From Sphingomonas sp. IC-11 (lineage in GTDB: Bacteria > Pseudomonadota > Alphaproteobacteria > Sphingomonadales > Sphingomonadaceae): a DNA stretch of 64,000 bases. Numbering within the stretch: position 1 is the first letter of the stretch; each line of letters opens with the position of its first letter. The position numbers were made by a program, and so were the translations under genes. The notes beneath the pieces are model-generated. The model ran no database searches and was not told the DNA's origin. It saw only the letters and a list, made by a program, of their open reading frames with translations. This document shows positions 29,481 to 37,917 of this stretch, one piece after another. The DNA lies in the NCBI RefSeq assembly GCF_021043365.1, contig NZ_JAJNDU010000003.1, forward strand, positions 274,840 to 338,839, written 5' to 3'.

Positions 29481-29556
29481 CCTTGTTCCGCTCGTTGATG
29501 ACCGAAATTGGGTGGCAAGCCGCCTGACCGCTTTGGAAAACGCAGAGGCGGTAAGC

Positions 29557-29617
29557 GGCCCTTCGTTTAGGATCAGTGAGGCGGCAGCTGTGCGCCCCAA
29601 AGTCGGACGCTCAGCCG
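29557..29617. repeat. Dispersed intergenic repeat, copy 1
   Basis: Contains GGCGGCAGCTGTGCGCCCCA and the preceding GGCCCTTCGTTTAG. A clearly related copy lies at 56411-56473 (GCGGCAGCTACGCGCCCCAA; GGCCGTTCGTTCAG). It lies in the intergenic gap after the integrase. Confidence 0.5.
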
Positions 29618-29678
29618 TAGATCGGCGCCACCCGAAAGCGGACGAAACTCATTCAGGTAGCCTCACGACCAGCGAATA

Positions 29679-29702
29679 GTTCGAATCCTTCCCGGCGCGC
29701 CA
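29679..29702 (+). other. tRNA 3'-end-like sequence, possible att remnant
   Basis: Reads GTTCGAATCCTT then CCCGGCGCGCCA: T-loop, T-stem half, acceptor half, G73 and CCA of a tRNA, but with no tRNA body upstream. It matches the tRNA-Ser 3' end at 18 of 24 positions. A tRNA fragment like this is what an integrated element leaves at its far end. It overlaps a small hairpin (GGCGCG/CGCGCC, 29694-29709). Confidence 0.42.
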
Positions 29703-29712
29703 CCGCGCCGTT

Positions 29713-31767
29713 CTATCGAAAATAATCTTCGTAGGCGTCCAATGGCACAGACTCCCACGGGGGTTCTTCAGTATTACGGCCGCGGCTTGACACAAAGCCG
29801 GTACTCCGCAGCCGCGCAGCACCATTCCGGTCACGTTTCATTGATTGGAGCATCTTCTCCTGACAACCAATGCTGCAAAAGCCGCATTTCTCGCATAGAA
29901 GCTTTCGGCATCTGGAACAGGTTTCATGACTGCCAATGATGAGGGGTGTGTTGCCGCATCTCCCCATCACCTTCGGAGCATTACCCGAGAAGTGGATGTT
30001 GCCATCCTCGTCTCGTTGATACTCGGTGCCACCGCAATATGCGAGGATCGTCGTCCATTCGACATCACTGTCTCCTCGAGCCTGCATAAGACCGAGCCCG
30101 CCGAAGCGGTAGTTGGTGAAACGCTCCAGCGCCGTTTCGACGCGATTTGCCCAGAGTGTCGTCAGCGTCCGCACCAGGGCAGCGACCAGACCCAGCGGAT
30201 CGATCGCGCCCAGCGGCCCATGCGTCTCCACCCGAACAAAGGATCGGTCGCTGCGGTGCGTCGGACCTGATCCTCCGTGCGGGAAGAGCACGGCAGCGTA
30301 GCTGCTCGGCGAAAAATCTGGTCGATGATCGACCACAGCGTCGACGAAATCGGACAAGAGCGTGAGAAAAATGGCGGGGACAGCCGGCACGCTATCCAGA
30401 TTGCGCTGCAGCTTCGCGCAGAACTCAGCCTGATGATCCGAAAGGCGGTCGGACAGCATCGGGGGTAGCGGTACTCGCATCGCACAGAGCGCCGCGACGA
30501 ATCTCCCCACCTCATCGGAATCAACGATATAGCGCCAGTCATCGTCGGGGACGTCACGACATAGCTCCGCTGCCCGCACCATCCGTTCGCCCAACCCGGG
30601 ATACCATCGCTCGGAATGGCCGAAGACCCAGTTCGGAAACATGCGCTCATTTCCGCGCACGACCTCGAAACGAGGAGATCGGAACCTGCTTACAAGCTCG
30701 TCGATGTCGCGACGGCTCGTCTCGCCTAAGAAAACAACGTCACCGATCGTGAAGTTGGACAAGCTAGGATCATCAATAAAGCGCTTCTGCAGATAGGGTG
30801 ACAGCACGCCGGCGACGCGCACATCAGCGCCTGATCGGTCTAGCTTGAACCGTGGCACGGTATGCTCGACGTAGAAGCGGTACGAATTGACGGGTCTGCG
30901 GGCATTCTTGACGTCAATCGCGGTCGTCCCGTCGACTTTAAGATCGTGCGTGATCCAGTCGTCGCCGGATTGGTTCAACTGGGTGACGGCAACATCCTCG
31001 ACAATCGCATCGGCCTCGCGATACAGCCGGGCAGCAATCTTTTCGGCGGCGCGAGCGGAAAGCATCTTGGCGACGACGGCGTCTTCCTTGCTGCCAGCCC
31101 ATTTCGCCGCGAGCCGGCGATCGTTCTCGTCCAAACTCCTGTACACCTCGGTCGCGGGAAGCGATGTCGGCGGGCTGTCCCCGTGAACAAGCAAGTTCAG
31201 GAGAGCGTGCCGGAGCGGAGCATAGTGCCGCCTGCACGTCTGTGATTTCACCTCCGGCGGTGCCAGGTGATAGAGGGGGTCGCCCGGTTTCGATGGCGTG
31301 AACGCCTTCCAGAAGCGGTCGAGAAGGTTGGACGTCGGCTTCGCAGCGCCGAGCGCGGTTAGTGCGTGGAGCACTTCGTCGCGGAACGGCGCCAACTGCT
31401 GCCTTTGCACGGCGATCGTGAGCACGAGGTCGGGCGAGCAATCGGGCGCTTGGTTCAGTACATCGACCAGTTCTTCATCGGTCATCCCGGACAGAACGTG
31501 GGCGGCGACTGCGGCGGGCCTGTCGACCCGGTCGCCCCGGCAGCGAAACAACACCTCCGCTCCCTCGACCATCAATGCGAGCGAAGATCGGACTCCGCTG
31601 CGATGGACGAAGAAATCAACGTTATTAGCCTCAATGAAACCGTAATCGTTTTCCCGCCCAGTCGAATGATTAAACCCGCCAAACCATTTTACTCGTCCTA
31701 GAAGGATTGCTCCCACTCCGTCATCAGTCGCCGAGCGGCGCGTATTATGGCTCTGCGGCTTCGACAT
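29713..31767 (-). CDS. Cold-shock-like domain / PD-(D/E)XK nuclease-like / zinc-cluster protein
   Basis: 684 residues from the ATG at 31767; no named family recognised. Residues about 22-91 look like a cold-shock OB fold (GRVKWFGGFNH, NDYGFI, DFFVHRS). Residues 239-290 contain AAEKIAARLY, then DWITHDLKVDG and AIDVKNAR: Glu241, Asp275 and Asp285-x-Lys287 fit a PD-(D/E)XK nuclease core. A Cys cluster, CSRCRKLLCEKCGFCSIGC (617-635), should bind zinc. The long middle region (300-610) has no known domain. The only cargo between the tRNA-Ser integrase and the copper cluster, it resembles a single-gene defence factor. No good ribosome-binding site; a C9 tract sits 12 bases upstream. Confidence 0.62.
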   Translation of the reverse strand: MSKPQSHNTRRSATDDGVGAILLGRVKWFGGFNHSTGRENDYGFIEANNVDFFVHRSGVRSSLALMVEGAEVLFRCRGDRVDRPAAVAAHVLSGMTDEELVDVLNQAPDCSPDLVLTIAVQRQQLAPFRDEVLHALTALGAAKPTSNLLDRFWKAFTPSKPGDPLYHLAPPEVKSQTCRRHYAPLRHALLNLLVHGDSPPTSLPATEVYRSLDENDRRLAAKWAGSKEDAVVAKMLSARAAEKIAARLYREADAIVEDVAVTQLNQSGDDWITHDLKVDGTTAIDVKNARRPVNSYRFYVEHTVPRFKLDRSGADVRVAGVLSPYLQKRFIDDPSLSNFTIGDVVFLGETSRRDIDELVSRFRSPRFEVVRGNERMFPNWVFGHSERWYPGLGERMVRAAELCRDVPDDDWRYIVDSDEVGRFVAALCAMRVPLPPMLSDRLSDHQAEFCAKLQRNLDSVPAVPAIFLTLLSDFVDAVVDHRPDFSPSSYAAVLFPHGGSGPTHRSDRSFVRVETHGPLGAIDPLGLVAALVRTLTTLWANRVETALERFTNYRFGGLGLMQARGDSDVEWTTILAYCGGTEYQRDEDGNIHFSGNAPKVMGRCGNTPLIIGSHETCSRCRKLLCEKCGFCSIGCQEKMLQSMKRDRNGAARLRSTGFVSSRGRNTEEPPWESVPLDAYEDYFR

Positions 31768-31779
31768 TGGTGTGCTCAC

Positions 31780-31788
31780 GGGGGGGGG
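31780..31788. repeat. G9/C9 homopolymer before the nuclease-like gene
   Basis: Nine consecutive G on the + strand, ending 12 bases upstream of the nuclease-like gene's ATG on the other strand. Upstream of the ATG the reading frame stays open through the tract (as poly-Pro) to 31902, so a length change would alter any upstream start. Slippage-based switching is possible but not shown. Confidence 0.4.
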
Positions 31789-32298
31789 CAGAGGCTTGTC
31801 CAGATCACGGTGCCTCCGCTCTATCGTAACTATCAGGTGCCGAAAACCCATCTTGAGAGGCGTTGGCGGCAGGCGCGGGCGTCTCCTCGCCCGCCACAAC
31901 ACACTCTCGCTAGGCGGCGAGCTGATCTGCCTTTTAACGATCCGCCCGCAGCCGATCGAGCCACATTTGTCATTGCGCTCACCGCAAATGGCCGATGCTA
32001 TGGGCGCGAAGTGGCCGCCTGAAGACGCTCGACCCTAATCTCCCAACAATCTGAGTGCCCATCTTCGCTATGCCGGGTGCGCCAAACACCGCCGACTGCC
32101 ACCGTCTTCTACGCGGGAACCGCAGCGGCTACGACCGATGAAATCGCTGGGAGTTCAACGTAGTAGGCGCAGCGGTGCGCTTCGGTGATGCCGTTCGAAT
32201 CTCTCCGGGTGAAACGAACCTAACGGGCATCATTTATCTCGAGGCGATGCTGTACTTTCGTCACGAAGCGTGAGGCGTTGTGCTGCCCGTGAACCCGA
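31789..32298. other. Gap between nuclease-like gene and cueR
   Basis: About 510 bases with no gene I can support. It contains the candidate right attachment site at 32193-32207 and otherwise nothing recognisable. Small overlapping frames on the + strand (31747-32038) show no motifs. Confidence 0.5.
32193..32207. other. Candidate attR of the tRNA-Ser island
   Basis: GTTCGAATCTCTCCG matches the tRNA-Ser T-arm sequence GTTCGAATCCCTCCG (27991-28005) at 14 of 15 bases. If real, the island spans about 28.0-32.2 kb and its cargo is the nuclease-like gene alone. Confidence 0.4.
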
Positions 32299-32691
32299 TC
32301 ACGATCGGCGTTCGAGCGTGTCGATGATCGGACAATCTGGCCGGTCGTCGCCGTGACAGCGGGTTGCGAGGTCGAGCAGGGCGCGGCGCATTCTCTCCAG
32401 CGCCTGTGCCTTGCGGTGCAATTCATCGGCGCGCGTCGTCGCCAGCCGCTTCACATCCGCTGACGACCGCCCCCGATCGCTCCACAGTTCCAGCAGCGTG
32501 CGGATTTCCTCGATCGGAAAGCCGAGGTCGCGCGCATTGGCGATAAAGCGCAGGCGCTGCACATCGGCCTCGGAATAGTCGCGATAGCCGCTGTCGCGGC
32601 GCGGCGGCTGCGGCACCAGTCCGATCTTCTCGTAATGACGGATCATCCGCTGCGAGACGCCGCTCGCTTCCGAGGCCGCGCCGATCTTCAC
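32299..32691 (-). CDS. cueR: CueR, Cu(I)-responsive MerR-family regulator
   Basis: 130 residues: N-terminal MerR winged HTH ([20 protein letters not shown]), coiled dimerisation helix, and a C-terminal metal loop CHGDDRPDC, whose two Cys with a 7-residue spacer fit the CueR Cu(I)/Ag(I) site. GTG start overlaps the copA stop by 4 bases (GTGA), so it is cotranscribed after the ATPase. Two promoter elements in this window with a 19-bp spacer and matching dyad are its likely targets (35064-35094 and 37799-37829). Confidence 0.92.
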   Translation of the reverse strand: MKIGAASEASGVSQRMIRHYEKIGLVPQPPRRDSGYRDYSEADVQRLRFIANARDLGFPIEEIRTLLELWSDRGRSSADVKRLATTRADELHRKAQALERMRRALLDLATRCHGDDRPDCPIIDTLERRS

Positions 32692-35039
32692 AGCTTCACC
32701 CGATTGAGGCGCAGCGCATTGGCGACGACGGTGAAGGAGGACAGCGCCATCGCCGCGCCGGCGAACATCGGCGACATCAGGATGCCGAACGGCAGATAGA
32801 GCACGCCCGCCGCGACCGGCACGCCGATGCCGTTGAACAGGAACGAGAAGAAGAGGTTCTGGCGGATGTTGCGCATGGTCGCGTCCGCCAGCCGCCGGGC
32901 GCGCACGATCGCCGACAGGTCGCCACGCGTGAGCGTCATTCCCGCGCTCTCGATCGCCACGTCGGTGCCGGTGCCCATGGCGAGCCCGACATCGGCGGCG
33001 GCGAGCGCCGGCGCGTCGTTGATGCCGTCGCCGGCCATCGCCACGCTGGCGCCCGACGCCTTGAGTTCGCCGACGATCCGCGCCTTGTCGTCGGGCCTCA
33101 AATCGGCATGGACCGCATCGAGGCCGCCCACCTGCCGCGCCACGGCTTCGGCGGTCGCCGCATTGTCGCCGGTCAGCATCACCACGTTGAGACCGTCGGC
33201 GCGCAGCGCCGCGATTGCCTCGCGCGCATTCGCCCGTATCGGATCGGCGACCGCGAGGAGACCGGCGGTCCGCCCGTCGATCGCCACCAGCATGACGCCG
33301 GCGCCGTCGGCGCGGTGCGGCTGCGCGCGGTGCTCGAGCGGTTCGGGGTCGGCGCCGATCCGGCGTAGCTGCGCGGCGTTGCCGATCACCACCGTACGTC
33401 CGTTCACAGTCGCGCTGATGCCGAGCCCGGTCTGCGATTCAAAGTCCTGGACCATTGCCAGCTTCAATCCGCGCTCCTGCGCCGCCGTGACGATCGCATG
33501 CGCGAGCGGATGTTCCGATTGCGCCTCGACCGCGGCGGCAAGCGCGAGAAGATCATTCTCCTCTTCGTCGCCAACCGGCTCGACGGCGATCAGCTTGGGC
33601 ATGCCCTCGGTGATCGTACCGGTCTTGTCTATGACGAGCGTGTCGACCTTCTCCAACGCCTGCAATGCTTCAGCATTCTTGACGAGCACGCCGGCATGCG
33701 CCCCGCGGCCGGTGCCGACCATGATCGACATCGGCGTGGCGAGGCCGAGCGCACAGGGACACGCGATGATGAGCACGGCGATGGCGTTCAGAAGCGCGTG
33801 GCCGAAGCGCGGCTCGGGGCCGACGAAGTTCCACACGACGAAGGCGGCGAGCGCGATGGCGACGACCAAAGGCACGAACCAGCCCGAGATGCGGTCGGCG
33901 ACCGCCTGGATCGGAGCGCGGCTGCGCTGGGCCTCGGCGACCATGCGCACGATCCGCGCGAGCATGGTGTCGGCGCCGACCGCGCGCGCTTCCATGACGA
34001 GGCTGCCCGTTCCGTTGACGGTGCCTCCAGTGACCTGCGCCTCGGCCGTCTTCTCGACCGGCACCGGCTCGCCGGTCAGCATCGATTCGTCGACCGACGA
34101 GCGGCCTTCGACGACGACGCCGTCGACCGGGATCGCATCGCCGGGACGTATGCGCAGCCGATCGCCAGCCATCACGTCGCCGACCGACACCTCTTCCTCC
34201 GAGCCGTCATCGCGAATGCGGCGCGCGGTCTTGGGCGCGAGATCGAGCAGCGCCCGGATAGCCTTGCCGGTGGCGGCGCGGGCGCGCAGTTCGAGCACCT
34301 GCCCGAGCAAGACCAGCGTCACCACCACGCCCGCCGCTTCATAATAGACCGGGACCATGCCGCCGTGCATGCGGAAGGTCGGCGGGAACAGCCCGGGCGC
34401 GAAGGTCGCGACGAGGCTGTAGAGGAAGGCCGCGCCGACGCCGATCGCGATCAGCGTGAACATGTTGAGATGGCGCATCCGGATCGACATCCAGCCGCGC
34501 TCGAAGAACGGCTTGCCTGCCCACAGCACGATCGGCGCGGTGAGGGCGAGCTGCACCCAGGGCGAGGCTTGCGGACTGACGATCTGCAAGCCCAGCATCT
34601 CGGCCACCATCGACACGACCAGGAGCGGCACCGCCAGCATTGCCGAGACCCAGAAACGGCGCGTGAAATCGACCAGCTCGGGATTGGGCGCATCGTCGAG
34701 ACTCGGCTCTTCGGGTTCGAGCGCCATGCCGCAGATCGGGCAAGTGCCCGGGTCTTCCTGCCGGATCTCGGGGTGCATCGGGCAGGTCCAGATCGCGCCC
34801 GGCGTCGCTTCGCGCTCGGGGCGTGGCCCGTCGCCGAGATAGCGTTCGGGATCGCCGACGAACTTCGCGCGGCAGCCGGCGCTGCAGAAATGATAATCCT
34901 CGCCGTCATGCCGGGCATGATGCGAGGTCGCCGCGGGATCGACGGTCATCCCGCAGACGGGATCAATCGCGCCGGCGGTCGCCGGCTTTGTCGCGCAGCA
35001 ACTCGCGCCCTGATGATGGTGGTGATCGGCATGGTTCAT
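32688..35039 (-). CDS. copA: Copper/silver-translocating P1B-type ATPase
   Basis: 783 residues. A His/Cys-rich N-terminus ([14 protein letters not shown]) leads to a YHS domain ([10 protein letters not shown]... HFCSAGC) and a heavy-metal-binding segment WTCPMHPEI / CPICGMAL. The ATPase core has the ion-site motif ACPCALG, phosphorylation motif DKTGT and the [10 protein letters not shown] hinge, so it should export Cu(I) or Ag(I) across the inner membrane. The ATG at 35039 is preferred to the frame opening at 35066. Its promoter lies within the 3' end of copD, and cueR overlaps its stop. Confidence 0.93.
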   Translation of the reverse strand: MNHADHHHHQGASCCATKPATAGAIDPVCGMTVDPAATSHHARHDGEDYHFCSAGCRAKFVGDPERYLGDGPRPEREATPGAIWTCPMHPEIRQEDPGTCPICGMALEPEEPSLDDAPNPELVDFTRRFWVSAMLAVPLLVVSMVAEMLGLQIVSPQASPWVQLALTAPIVLWAGKPFFERGWMSIRMRHLNMFTLIAIGVGAAFLYSLVATFAPGLFPPTFRMHGGMVPVYYEAAGVVVTLVLLGQVLELRARAATGKAIRALLDLAPKTARRIRDDGSEEEVSVGDVMAGDRLRIRPGDAIPVDGVVVEGRSSVDESMLTGEPVPVEKTAEAQVTGGTVNGTGSLVMEARAVGADTMLARIVRMVAEAQRSRAPIQAVADRISGWFVPLVVAIALAAFVVWNFVGPEPRFGHALLNAIAVLIIACPCALGLATPMSIMVGTGRGAHAGVLVKNAEALQALEKVDTLVIDKTGTITEGMPKLIAVEPVGDEEENDLLALAAAVEAQSEHPLAHAIVTAAQERGLKLAMVQDFESQTGLGISATVNGRTVVIGNAAQLRRIGADPEPLEHRAQPHRADGAGVMLVAIDGRTAGLLAVADPIRANAREAIAALRADGLNVVMLTGDNAATAEAVARQVGGLDAVHADLRPDDKARIVGELKASGASVAMAGDGINDAPALAAADVGLAMGTGTDVAIESAGMTLTRGDLSAIVRARRLADATMRNIRQNLFFSFLFNGIGVPVAAGVLYLPFGILMSPMFAGAAMALSSFTVVANALRLNRVKL

Positions 35040-35063
35040 AGCGGGAATCCTTCCATGCCGACC

Positions 35064-35094
35064 CATATGGAGTCTAACATCATGTCAGAGTCAA
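35064..35094 (-). promoter_or_regulatory. CueR-type promoter/operator of the P-type ATPase
   Basis: On the minus strand: -35 TTGACT (35089-35094), a 19-bp spacer CTGACATGATGTTAGACTC with a dyad (CTGACA/TGTTAG), then -10 CATATG (35064-35069). The overlong 19-bp spacer with internal symmetry is the hallmark of MerR-family activators. It overlaps the last codons of copD and lies 25 bases before the ATPase start. Confidence 0.75.
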
Positions 35095-36000
35095 GACATG
35101 GTAGATTGCCGGCTGCGGCGATAGCGTCCCCAGCCACGCGACCAGCGCGAGGATCAGCACGGCCGCGCTCGTTTCCAGCGCGATGCTGACCCGCAGAGCG
35201 CGAACGCCGGAGTTGCTGCCGGCGTCTCCCGACGCCAATCGCGGCGTCAGCCGCCACCGGTTGGCCGCCGCAAGCCCGAGCATCGCCGCGAACAGCATCA
35301 GCTTTACGATCAGGAGCTGCCCGTAGAACGTCGTCGGCAGCCGCAGGGCGCCCTCGACGCCGACGATCATCCAGACGTTGATGAGGCCGGTCGTCACGAT
35401 CGAGGCGACGATGATCGAGCCGGCGACGGCAAACCCCGCCAGCGCCGATCGCGCCGCGGCGACCGACCGTTCGTCCTCAATGTGCGCGAAGAGCAGCGTG
35501 ACGAGAACGGCGAGCGCGCCGAGCCACGCGCCCGCGGCCAGCAGATGCAGCCCGTCCGCTAGGCGATGAATGGTGCCCGCAGTGCCTTCGGTCACCGCGG
35601 CATGGCCGGTCCAGGCAAGCGTGCCGAGCGCGACGCCGGCGCCGAGAGTCACCATCAGCGATCGGACCTTCGCGGATTGAACGAGCGCCGCGACGAGGGC
35701 TGTCGCGAGCGCCGTGGTCCGCCACAGAAATGCATCGCCGGGCGGCGTCTCGAACAACACGAAATCGAATGTCTCGCGATCGATGCCGGCGATCGTCGCG
35801 CCCGACATCGAAGCGACCGTCTGCAGGAAGGACAGGGCCGAGAGCAGCAGGCCGAGCCCGGCGAGGCCGGCAATTATCGCGCGACCGCCCAACGGCCGAG
35901 ATGGGCTGGCCGCATAAAGCGGATAGACGGCCAGCCCGAACAGCAGCAGCAGATCGGCATAGACCCCGAAGCGCAGCGCCACGCCGATCCAGTCGAACAT
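35080..36000 (-). CDS. copD: CopD family copper-resistance membrane protein
   Basis: 306 residues, about eight predicted membrane helices, in the CopD/PcoD family, which act with CopC in copper handling between periplasm and cytoplasm. Motifs such as [20 protein letters not shown] and the [15 protein letters not shown] helix fit the family. It is next to copC (3-base gap) and upstream of the ATPase, whose CueR-type operator overlaps its final codons. Confidence 0.88.
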   Translation of the reverse strand: MFDWIGVALRFGVYADLLLLFGLAVYPLYAASPSRPLGGRAIIAGLAGLGLLLSALSFLQTVASMSGATIAGIDRETFDFVLFETPPGDAFLWRTTALATALVAALVQSAKVRSLMVTLGAGVALGTLAWTGHAAVTEGTAGTIHRLADGLHLLAAGAWLGALAVLVTLLFAHIEDERSVAAARSALAGFAVAGSIIVASIVTTGLINVWMIVGVEGALRLPTTFYGQLLIVKLMLFAAMLGLAAANRWRLTPRLASGDAGSNSGVRALRVSIALETSAAVLILALVAWLGTLSPQPAIYHVLTLT

Positions 36001-36003
36001 CCC

Positions 36004-36387
36004 TTAGCGGACCGAGAAGGCGTGCGTGCCCGTGATGCGGTGCGTGTCGGCGCCGACGATCACCCAATCGACGCGGTAGCTCCCCGTCGAAAGCGGCCTG
36101 GCGCTGGTGAGGGTGATCGACTTGCCGTCCTCCGATACCGCGCTCGTCACGCCCGTCACCCTCATGACATGGTTCGCCATGCCCGGCATCGAGGTCATCG
36201 TCAGCGTTGCGCTCGACAATCGGGGCATGACGCGCTCGCTGAAAGTGAGCCGCACCGTCGTGGTCGGCGCGACGGTGGCGTTCGCCGCTGGCGTCGCCGC
36301 GACGATCTTTGGGTGCGCGAGGGCGATAGCGGGCACGCTCAGCGCGCCCAGCGCCGCGACCACGGCGATCATCGGTCGGAACTTCAT
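36004..36387 (-). CDS. copC: CopC family periplasmic copper-binding protein
   Basis: 127 residues. Signal peptide MKFRPMIAVVAALGALSVPA ending ...IALA, so the mature protein starts HPKIVAATPAANATVAP; the N-terminal His is a copper ligand in the family. A Met-rich stretch (TMTSMPGMANHVM) and GADTHRITG follow. ATG at 36387 with AAGGAGAT upstream; the longer frame is not supported. It pairs with copD downstream. Confidence 0.92.
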   Translation of the reverse strand: MKFRPMIAVVAALGALSVPAIALAHPKIVAATPAANATVAPTTTVRLTFSERVMPRLSSATLTMTSMPGMANHVMRVTGVTSAVSEDGKSITLTSARPLSTGSYRVDWVIVGADTHRITGTHAFSVR

Positions 36388-36512
36388 TCTCAATCTCCTT
36401 TTGAAATCCATGTTAGGCGATACGCAGTTGCCGCACGCATCCCTCACGCCGGCTTGGATGAGGGCACAATCCGCGCCATGCGTATGAGGGAGGCAGAAGG
36501 AAAGGTCAGGCG

Positions 36513-36794
36513 ATGAACAACGATATCGACAGCGCGCTGGCGCGCTTCGCCGGGGCGGAACCGCATGCCGGCCTGGCCGGGCTCGAAGACCGCGTAATGT
36601 GCGCGATCGCGAGCCGACCGTCGTCTTCGGGTCTGGCGATGGGCGCATCGCTGAGTGCGGCCGCATTCGCGCTGGTGCTCGGCATCGTCAGCAATGCCGT
36701 GCCGCCGGCCGAGGCGCGCGCGGCGTCGTCGCTGGCGCCGTTCGGCGCGCCGAGCCCGCTCGCGCCCTCGTCCTTGCTGCTCGAACCGCGATGA
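36513..36794 (+). CDS. CnrY/NccY-type anti-sigma factor
   Basis: 93 residues, MNNDIDSALARFAGAEPHAG start, a single membrane helix (SLSAAAFALVLGIVSNAV, about 48-65) and a Pro/Ser-rich periplasmic tail. Position (first of three overlapping genes, before a CnrX-like sensor and an ECF sigma factor) and size fit a CnrY anti-sigma factor. Sequence similarity alone is weak, so this relies on context. Its stop overlaps the next start as ATGA. Confidence 0.7.
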   Translation: MNNDIDSALARFAGAEPHAGLAGLEDRVMCAIASRPSSSGLAMGASLSAAAFALVLGIVSNAVPPAEARAASSLAPFGAPSPLAPSSLLLEPR

Positions 36795-37228
36795 GAGCGC
36801 GCCAGTTTTTCCTCATCGGGCTGATCGCGTTCGCCGCCGCGGTCACCGGGGTGCTGGTCGGGCGGTATTTCCTTCCCGCGCCGCCGCAACCGGCGGCCGA
36901 GCTCCACGCGGTGCTGCACGAGCAGCTTTCGCTCGATGCGGATCAGGAGCAACGGCTCGAAGCGCTCGAAGCGAGCTTCGCGGTTCGACGCCGCGCGCTC
37001 GAGCTCGAGATGCGCGCCGAGAATGCCCGTCTTGCCGATGCCATCGCCGCCGAGCACGGCAATGGCCCTCGCGTCGCCGCCGCGGTCGACGCCTCGCACC
37101 GAACAATGGGCCAGCTCCAGAAGGAGACGCTGGCGCACATCTTCGCGATGCGCGCGCTGTTGAAACCGGAGCAGGCGGCAAAGTTCGATGCCGCCGTGAC
37201 CAGGGCACTGACCGAAGATCCCCAGTGA
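36791..37228 (+). CDS. CnrX-like periplasmic heavy-metal sensor
   Basis: 145 residues: an N-terminal membrane anchor (FFLIGLIAFAAAVTGVLVG) and a helical periplasmic domain. HAVLH (His39, His43) and HIFAM (His116, Met120) match the two halves of the CnrX metal site (HxxxH and HxxxM). In the CnrYXH system, the sensor holds the anti-sigma factor until metal binds. Overlaps both neighbours (ATGA and GTGA). The metal here, Cu, Ni or Co, is not decided by sequence; the neighbourhood suggests copper. Confidence 0.82.
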   Translation: MRARQFFLIGLIAFAAAVTGVLVGRYFLPAPPQPAAELHAVLHEQLSLDADQEQRLEALEASFAVRRRALELEMRAENARLADAIAAEHGNGPRVAAAVDASHRTMGQLQKETLAHIFAMRALLKPEQAAKFDAAVTRALTEDPQ

Positions 37229-37794
37229 ACGGCGGCCTGGTCGACCGCACGGACGGCGAGCTCGTCGCGCTGGCGCTGGGCGGCCGGCAGGCGGCCTTCG
37301 CCGAGATCGTCAGTCGGCACAAGCAGCCGCTCCATCGCCTGATCGCCCGCATCATCGGCGACGACGACGAAGCACTCGACGTCCTTCAGGACGTGTTCGT
37401 CGCGGCGCACGGGTCGCTGCGCCGGTTCGATATGGGGCGGCCGATGCGGGCATGGCTCGCGCGCATCGCCATCAACAAGGCGCGCGACTGGCGCCGCCGG
37501 CGCGCGGTGCGGCGGTTGATTTCGGTGGTGTTGCCCATCGAGCGCGCATCGGACATCGCCGACGACCAGCCCGCGGTCGACACGCTCGCGGCCGACCGCG
37601 AAGAGCTGCGGCAGGTGGGCGCGGCAATCGCCACGCTTCCGGCCAATCTGCGCGAGACGCTGGTGCTGCGCGCGATCGAGGGCATGAGCCAGGCGGAAAC
37701 CGCCGAGGCGCTGGGAATCAGCGAGAAGGCGGTCGAGACGCGCCTCTATCGCGCCCGGCAGCGGCTCGCGGCCGAGATCGACCGGCAACGATAA
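37225..37794 (+). CDS. ECF sigma factor, CnrH-like
   Basis: 189 residues from a GTG overlapping the sensor stop (GTGA). Region 2 (LIARIIGDDDEALDVLQDVF then PMRAWLARIAINKARDWRRR) and region 4 (LPANLRETLVLRAIEGMSQA, ALGISEKAVETRLYRARQRL) are clear. It is the effector of the CnrYXH-type module. Target promoters cannot be seen with confidence; candidates would be in the copper and exporter genes nearby. The multicopper oxidase downstream has its own CueR-type promoter. Confidence 0.9.
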   Translation: MNGGLVDRTDGELVALALGGRQAAFAEIVSRHKQPLHRLIARIIGDDDEALDVLQDVFVAAHGSLRRFDMGRPMRAWLARIAINKARDWRRRRAVRRLISVVLPIERASDIADDQPAVDTLAADREELRQVGAAIATLPANLRETLVLRAIEGMSQAETAEALGISEKAVETRLYRARQRLAAEIDRQR

Positions 37795-37798
37795 ACGC

Positions 37799-37829
37799 TT
37801 GACCCTGACACGGTGTCAGACCCCATCTT
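37799..37829 (+). promoter_or_regulatory. CueR-type promoter/operator of the multicopper oxidase
   Basis: -35 TTGACC (37799-37804), a 19-bp spacer CTGACACGGTGTCAGACCC with perfect dyad CTGACA/TGTCAG, and -10 CATCTT (37824-37829). It is nearly the same as the element before the P-type ATPase (35064-35094). It lies 89 bases before the multicopper oxidase start. Confidence 0.75.
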
Positions 37830-37917
37830 GCCGGAAGCTTTTTTCGACTCCGCCATGAGGGGCATGATCGCCGCGCGCGTATGGCCGGTAAGCCTCGCCA
37901 AGATTTCAGGAAGATGA

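Noticed and set aside
29434..29679. 81-codon frame overlapping the integrase end
   Set aside because: Overlaps integrase and repeat copy; no ribosome-binding site or homology.
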